A stretch of 64,000 nucleotides of DNA, taken from positions 12,897,726 through 12,961,725 of the forward strand of contig OZ024876.1 in the NCBI GenBank assembly GCA_964017185.1. The letters run 5' to 3'. Each line of letters begins with the position of its first letter. Position 1 is the first letter of the stretch. Of this stretch, positions 60,302-64,000 are shown piece by piece. A model generated the notes under the pieces. It was not told where the DNA came from. It ran no database searches and saw nothing but the letters and a program-made list of their open reading frames with translations. The translations under genes and the position numbers were made by a program. Source of the stretch: Rugalucina vietnamica. Lineage: Eukaryota; Mollusca; Bivalvia; Lucinida; Lucinidae.

Positions 60302-61069
60302 CTATTCTGGCTTTTTCAGACCTTTAATGGCCCGACACAGGACTCTATGTGATCCCCAGTGTTCAACCTGACAGTCCCTGCTGCAGTATTTCACAAAACT
60401 ACAGCCGGTACAGCGTTTAAGGTCAGCTTTCCTTATAAAACAATTTCCACAATAGTCGGGAGAGTTAGTATCATCCGTGGTATCTCGAAATACGAAACAG
60501 TCCAAGGATTGCTCTCTTTCCGGACTCGAGACTAACGGAACTTCAGGCGAGTGAACCAGTTCATGTGAATCACTAAGATTGGAAGTATCCAAATCTGGAT
60601 CCAGCTGACTGGAAATGAGATTGCATGCACCAGAAGAGTCCAATTCTATATGAACGGTGTTTTCCTGTTCAAGAATGGTATCTTCAGGTTGTCGCCGGGC
60701 ATTGTTCAGAGAGGTGGTTTGGGTAGATTTCTTCTTGAAATTCTTCTTGAAGTTCTTCCAGAACCTAAGACTCCGAGCACGATCCCTTGCAACTGTTGAT
60801 GGGGATTTGTACTTCCGCTTTGGTTTTTTCAGTAGCAAGTCATCGGTAGTTTTATCCGCGTGACTTTCTTGCTGACATCCAGAAGCAGATTGACCGTCCT
60901 TCAATGGCGTGACAGTTTTGGCGGCAAACGTCCTGATCACAAGAGAGAATCCCTTCGAGTTCTTGGAGATTTTCCAGGAAGCTTTCGGTTCTTCTCTGTC
61001 CAGAACGTTGATGCACTCCAGAAGAGCTTTTGGAATCACTGAGGTAAGCGGTTTATCCGGCTCGCCCAT
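60302..61069 (-). CDS. Uncharacterised single-exon protein with C-terminal MYND finger
   Basis: This is an intact frame of 255 codons from an ATG at 61069. Residues 207-245 form a MYND zinc finger: CGNC, CTGC, CSRDC, then the final H and C ligands (HRVLC). MYND domains bind short proline-containing peptides and appear in transcriptional co-repressors and scaffolds. An N-terminal block (PKASWKISKNSKGFSLVIRT) and a basic stretch near 80-115 (KKPKRKYKSPS, FKKNFKKK) suggest nuclear location. The centre (about 120-200) is acidic, Ser-rich and probably disordered. I do not recognise the full-length family. A single exon, and a foldback element 78 bases upstream, leave open that it is a retrocopy or mobile-element passenger. 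Confidence 0.72.
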   Translation of the reverse strand: MGEPDKPLTSVIPKALLECINVLDREEPKASWKISKNSKGFSLVIRTFAAKTVTPLKDGQSASGCQQESHADKTTDDLLLKKPKRKYKSPSTVARDRARSLRFWKNFKKNFKKKSTQTTSLNNARRQPEDTILEQENTVHIELDSSGACNLISSQLDPDLDTSNLSDSHELVHSPEVPLVSSPEREQSLDCFVFRDTTDDTNSPDYCGNCFIRKADLKRCTGCSFVKYCSRDCQVEHWGSHRVLCRAIKGLKKPE

Positions 61070-61146
61070 TGTTTTTCAACAAAAACTTTTCGGTGAAGAA
61101 AAACGTGTCATCCATTGTTCATCCGTTGTCAGCCGGATTGACACTG

Positions 61147-61926
61147 GCTATCCGCACGACGGTCGTGTCGATAACGCAGCTTATCTGCACGACCGTCGTG
61201 CAGATAAGCGGCGTTATCCGCACGACAGGGAAGTGGATATCCAAATGTTAAAAATGTTTAGAAATGGATACATTTTAAGTTCATAAATATGATACACTGG
61301 CTTCAAAACTGAAACAGAATATTACCCTTGCAGGAAGTTTTTTTACTTTTTAATTAACAAAATTATTATTTTGCTGAAACAGAGACCTCAGGCTGAAATT
61401 GGCTTGCCTGTGAATTTACCTGTAGAAATCAGTCATGCGTAGGCGTAAATGAGAAAGTAATTATCGTAACCTAAATAATAAAAGAATGTGGTAATCCAAA
61501 AGAATAAACAGCCTTTGATTTTAACAATGGGGTGTGGAAATATTTCATTAATTCAATTTAAAAGCATTTACAATGGTTAAAGTTTCCTCCGCTGTAAGAA
61601 ATCTACTGTGATTCAGTTGACATCAGCTGAATAATCAATTCAAACTAGTTTTCTTATAATTAACAAAAACGTACATTTCGAATGTATTTCAATAGCTAAA
61701 CACATACTTAATTTATTTAAACTGACAGTTGAATGCATACGTAAGCTTGTTAGAAATCTCATATACTCCCGTACGTCGTGCCGATAGCCAATACCTGTAA
61801 CATTGGCTATCCGCACGACGGTCGTGCCGATAACGCCGCTTATCGGCACGACCGTCGTGCGGATAAGCGGCGTTATCGGCACGACCGTCGTACGGCGTTA
61901 TCGGCACGACCGTCGTGCGGATAGCC
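61147..61926. mobile_element. GC-rich foldback element with palindromic modules
   Basis: Both ends carry GGCTATCCGCACGACGGTCG in inverted orientation. Each end is a cluster of 15-base palindromes of the form GCACGAC-S-GTCGTGC spaced by GATAAGCGGCGTTATC, itself nearly palindromic. The left cluster is about 61147-61235 and the right about 61807-61926; a 570-bp AT-rich spacer lies between. No clear target duplication. The left end lies 78 bases upstream of the MYND ORF start. Confidence 0.72.
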
Positions 61927-62100
61927 TCAGCCGAAACCTAACACGTATAGCTGCACTGACCATTACAAAGATACAAGTATAAGCTTTAACAAAAAACTGG
62001 TCTACGCTTCGCATATATAAACTAGAATGTCAAAGAATCTGACCGTACTCCCATTTCATCGTAGTGCATTTGACTGAACAGAAATAAAACGCTGCGCTGT

Positions 62101-62286
62101 GAAAGCATTCATACCTGACAATCGACCGTCACAATACTGTCGGTTCATTTCATTCCGTTGTGGCTTAGACAGAATGTAATTGGCTACACGACAGGTGGGG
62201 CGCGGTCAAAGCGTTCATACCTGACCATATAGCGTCACAATACCGTCGGTTCATTTCATTCCGTTGTTGCTTAGATAGAATGCAAT
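62101..62286 (+). repeat. Tandem duplication, 106-bp period
   Basis: AAAGC-TTCATACCTGAC, CGTCACAATAC-GTCGG and TTCATTTCATTCCGTTGT recur twice with few changes. A family A-like 5' end (ACTAGAATGTCAAAGAATCT) lies just before, near 62022. Confidence 0.75.
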
Positions 62287-62644
62287 CATGCACCAGTTCC
62301 ACGAATTTAACAATTTGCCCCATTTTGGTACCTACTGCACCATTGGTACAAATATACCAACCAAAGGGAGGTTTGCATGGGTGTTTGGGGGTGTTTACAC
62401 GGTCCTTGGCGAAACGACCCGGAATCCTAGTAACACGATGGTCAAGCCACTAGACTCAAACCATGCAGTTGCAGTTGTAGAGAGGTGTATGAGTTGTCTT
62501 GTAAGTAGGTCAATCTCAAACCTTAGATTAGTCTACGCGCTGGTAGACAATAACATTGACTTCTAAAATAATGAAGGGACAATTTGAAATGGATCACTAC
62601 ACACATCTTTATTTTTTGTCTACACATCTTTATTTTTTGACACT

Positions 62645-62831
62645 AAGAGATTATCATATGGCAATTTTCATATCATACCCCGTATCAACCTGAGACTTCC
62701 GTATCAGCCTGAGACTCCCATATAAGCCCGAGGGCCGAAGGCCCGAGGGCTGATATGGGAGTCGAGGGCTGATACGGAAGTCGAGGGTTGATACGGGGTA
62801 TGATATGAAAATTGCCATATCATGATCTCTT
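62645..62831. repeat. Long palindrome, 187 bp, arms of about 90
   Basis: AAGAGATTATCATATGGC at the left pairs with GCCATATCATGATCTCTT at the right, and GAGGGCCGAAGGCCCGAGGG forms the apex. Inside each arm a phrase of about 18 bases (GTATCAACCTGAGACTTCC type) repeats. Mismatches are concentrated at CTGAG versus CTCG positions. Confidence 0.88.
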
Positions 62832-63088
62832 TATCATATATTTTTATTGAAAAAAAAAGTGTTTGATACAGTTCAATGCACAAAATGTTTCCCAACATAA
62901 TTTCAAGTGGAAAAAAGAAAGAATGAAAAAAAAATTCTGGTCACAAATTTTATTCAATAACATTTAACCATTAATACAGAAAATTCAAATACAAAAATTT
63001 GATTTATAAATTGAGAACAATTTACAACGTACTATTGAATAGAACAGAGCGCTCCGAATGTGGGGGTCACATGAGATGTGATATGAGG

Positions 63089-63272
63089 TTTGGGGTGTGA
63101 TATGGGGGTGTGATATGAGTCCATATCTCCCTAGGGAGATATGGATTTTGACAAATTTTGAACTGATACAGCTTTCGAGATTTGGGGTGTGATATGGGGG
63201 TGTGATATGAGTCCATATCTCCCAAGGGAGATATGGATTTTGACAAATTTTGAACTGATACAGCTTTCGAGA
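63089..63272 (+). repeat. Tandem duplication, 92-bp period, with palindromic centre
   Basis: Two units start TTTGGGGTGTGATATGGGGG and end CAGCTTTCGAGAT. Each has the 20-base palindrome ATATCTCCCTAGGGAGATAT or its one-base variant. The frames on the minus strand across it are repeat by-products. Confidence 0.85.
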
Positions 63273-63755
63273 TATGGTGTCCCGATACGTGCATAGGACT
63301 TGCGCCTGTATCGCATATGTAAAAAGAACGTATTTTACAGTAAATATATGATAATAGCAATGATCATAGTAGTTGCGAAATCTCACTCCGCTATATTACA
63401 CATATGTTCCATATCTCTTCGTTGCGATCCCAGTTGGTTTTTCAATGGTGAAACGAAGTGTCGATAATTGCAACTTTTTCAAGATAAATCAAGAAGAATA
63501 CACTTCACCGATGCGTTACTAACATGTTTATTGTGCTTTTAGAAAAAAATCCAACCTTTTCTGTCCGTTTGAGCGATTTTATTCTCGTTTAAAAACTTCT
63601 GGCTGTCATTCTTTCAATGCACTTAATCATCCGTATATGTTCGTATGTTTACGCCGAGAATTGACCAACGGCCATTTCCTTATATGGAAAGTTAATTGTC
63701 AATTAATATTTAATTGATCAATTAGTATAATGAAGCGCGTGTTGCAACGTCACGA

Positions 63756-63807
63756 TGACGTCAAACGCCACGCGGCGAAATCAAAATGGCTGACCTGATT
63801 GACGTCA
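63756..63807. promoter_or_regulatory. Pair of CRE-type TGACGTCA sites
   Basis: Perfect TGACGTCA palindromes at 63756-63763 and 63800-63807, 44 bases apart, in a relatively GC-rich stretch with AAAATGGCTGAC between them. They could be part of a promoter whose gene lies beyond the window. Confidence 0.35.
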
Positions 63808-64000
63808 TTTGTAGAAATGCATGCATATCATTGGACAAGGCCAAATCTTGACCTTTCAACTGGAATAAAAATTAATGTTCGGCATATGTGTTCGGCTCGT
63901 TCCGGAAACGGCCCCACACGAGTGAACACGATTGACAAACAGCTGAAAAATGAATCCGTTAAAAAAGAAGACACAGAATTTTGTGGAGAAAACTTGATTG

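Noticed and set aside
62288-62566. 92-codon frame starting MHQFHEF
   Set aside because: No recognisable domain and no repeat or splice support; short enough to occur by chance.

Overview
The window looks like genomic DNA of an animal, most likely a bivalve mollusc. It is AT-rich, has a spliced mitochondrial methionine aminopeptidase gene, tRNA-derived SINEs, many miniature transposons, and numerous tandem-core elements ending in a hairpin, like the bivalve 'pearl' and HINE repeats. The bivalve assignment is inferred from repeat content and I would not go below class level.

The backbone is one host gene on the minus strand, METAP1D (mitochondrial methionine aminopeptidase 1D). I could place seven coding exons between 44908 (ATG) and 15310 (stop). 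Every junction has AG/GT signals and the phases agree. The summed coding length is 939 bases (312 residues), and all five metal ligands are present. About 97% of the 29.6-kb coding span is intron, almost all of it filled with mobile DNA.

Layout. 1-15084: three long LTRs around two nearly identical internal regions of a Ty3/gypsy-type element (fossil, minus strand), with a 1014-bp mariner-like element in the third LTR. 15310-16785: METAP1D exons 7 and 6. 16786-30528: intron 5, which holds a LINE with a twin-priming inversion and 48-bp target duplications (18516-29866). That LINE is split by an 8-kb element with 100-bp terminal inverted repeats (19373-27358), which carries several SINEs and a Harbinger-type element (22358-25485). 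The Harbinger-type element in turn holds a hairpin-ended tandem-core element (23154-25174). A second tandem-core element (28592-29517) sits in the other LINE arm. 30529-44908: METAP1D exons 5 to 1, with a 26-bp minisatellite, several tandem-core elements, eight full or nearly full copies of one MITE family counting the copy in intron 5, and, inside one tandem-core element, an insertion carrying a TATA box and a hammerhead ribozyme motif. 45000-51690: three tandem-core elements head to tail (181-bp, 151-bp and roughly 180-bp cores). 51690-64000: hairpins, a second Harbinger-type copy, a TatD-like hydrolase fragment, an intact single-exon MYND-finger ORF, and a GC-rich foldback element.

The most notable points are: (1) a candidate hammerhead ribozyme with a palindromic stem III, 30 bases downstream of a TATA box; (2) an architecture shared by at least eight tandem-core elements: a 5' motif, a tandem core, a GACGGA-like tract, and a terminal hairpin whose stem repeats the 5' motif inverted; (3) one MITE family sitting 8-119 bases upstream of five of the six METAP1D splice acceptors; (4) five levels of nested insertion that give a relative chronology. 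Everything rests on reading the sequence by eye; no searches were run.
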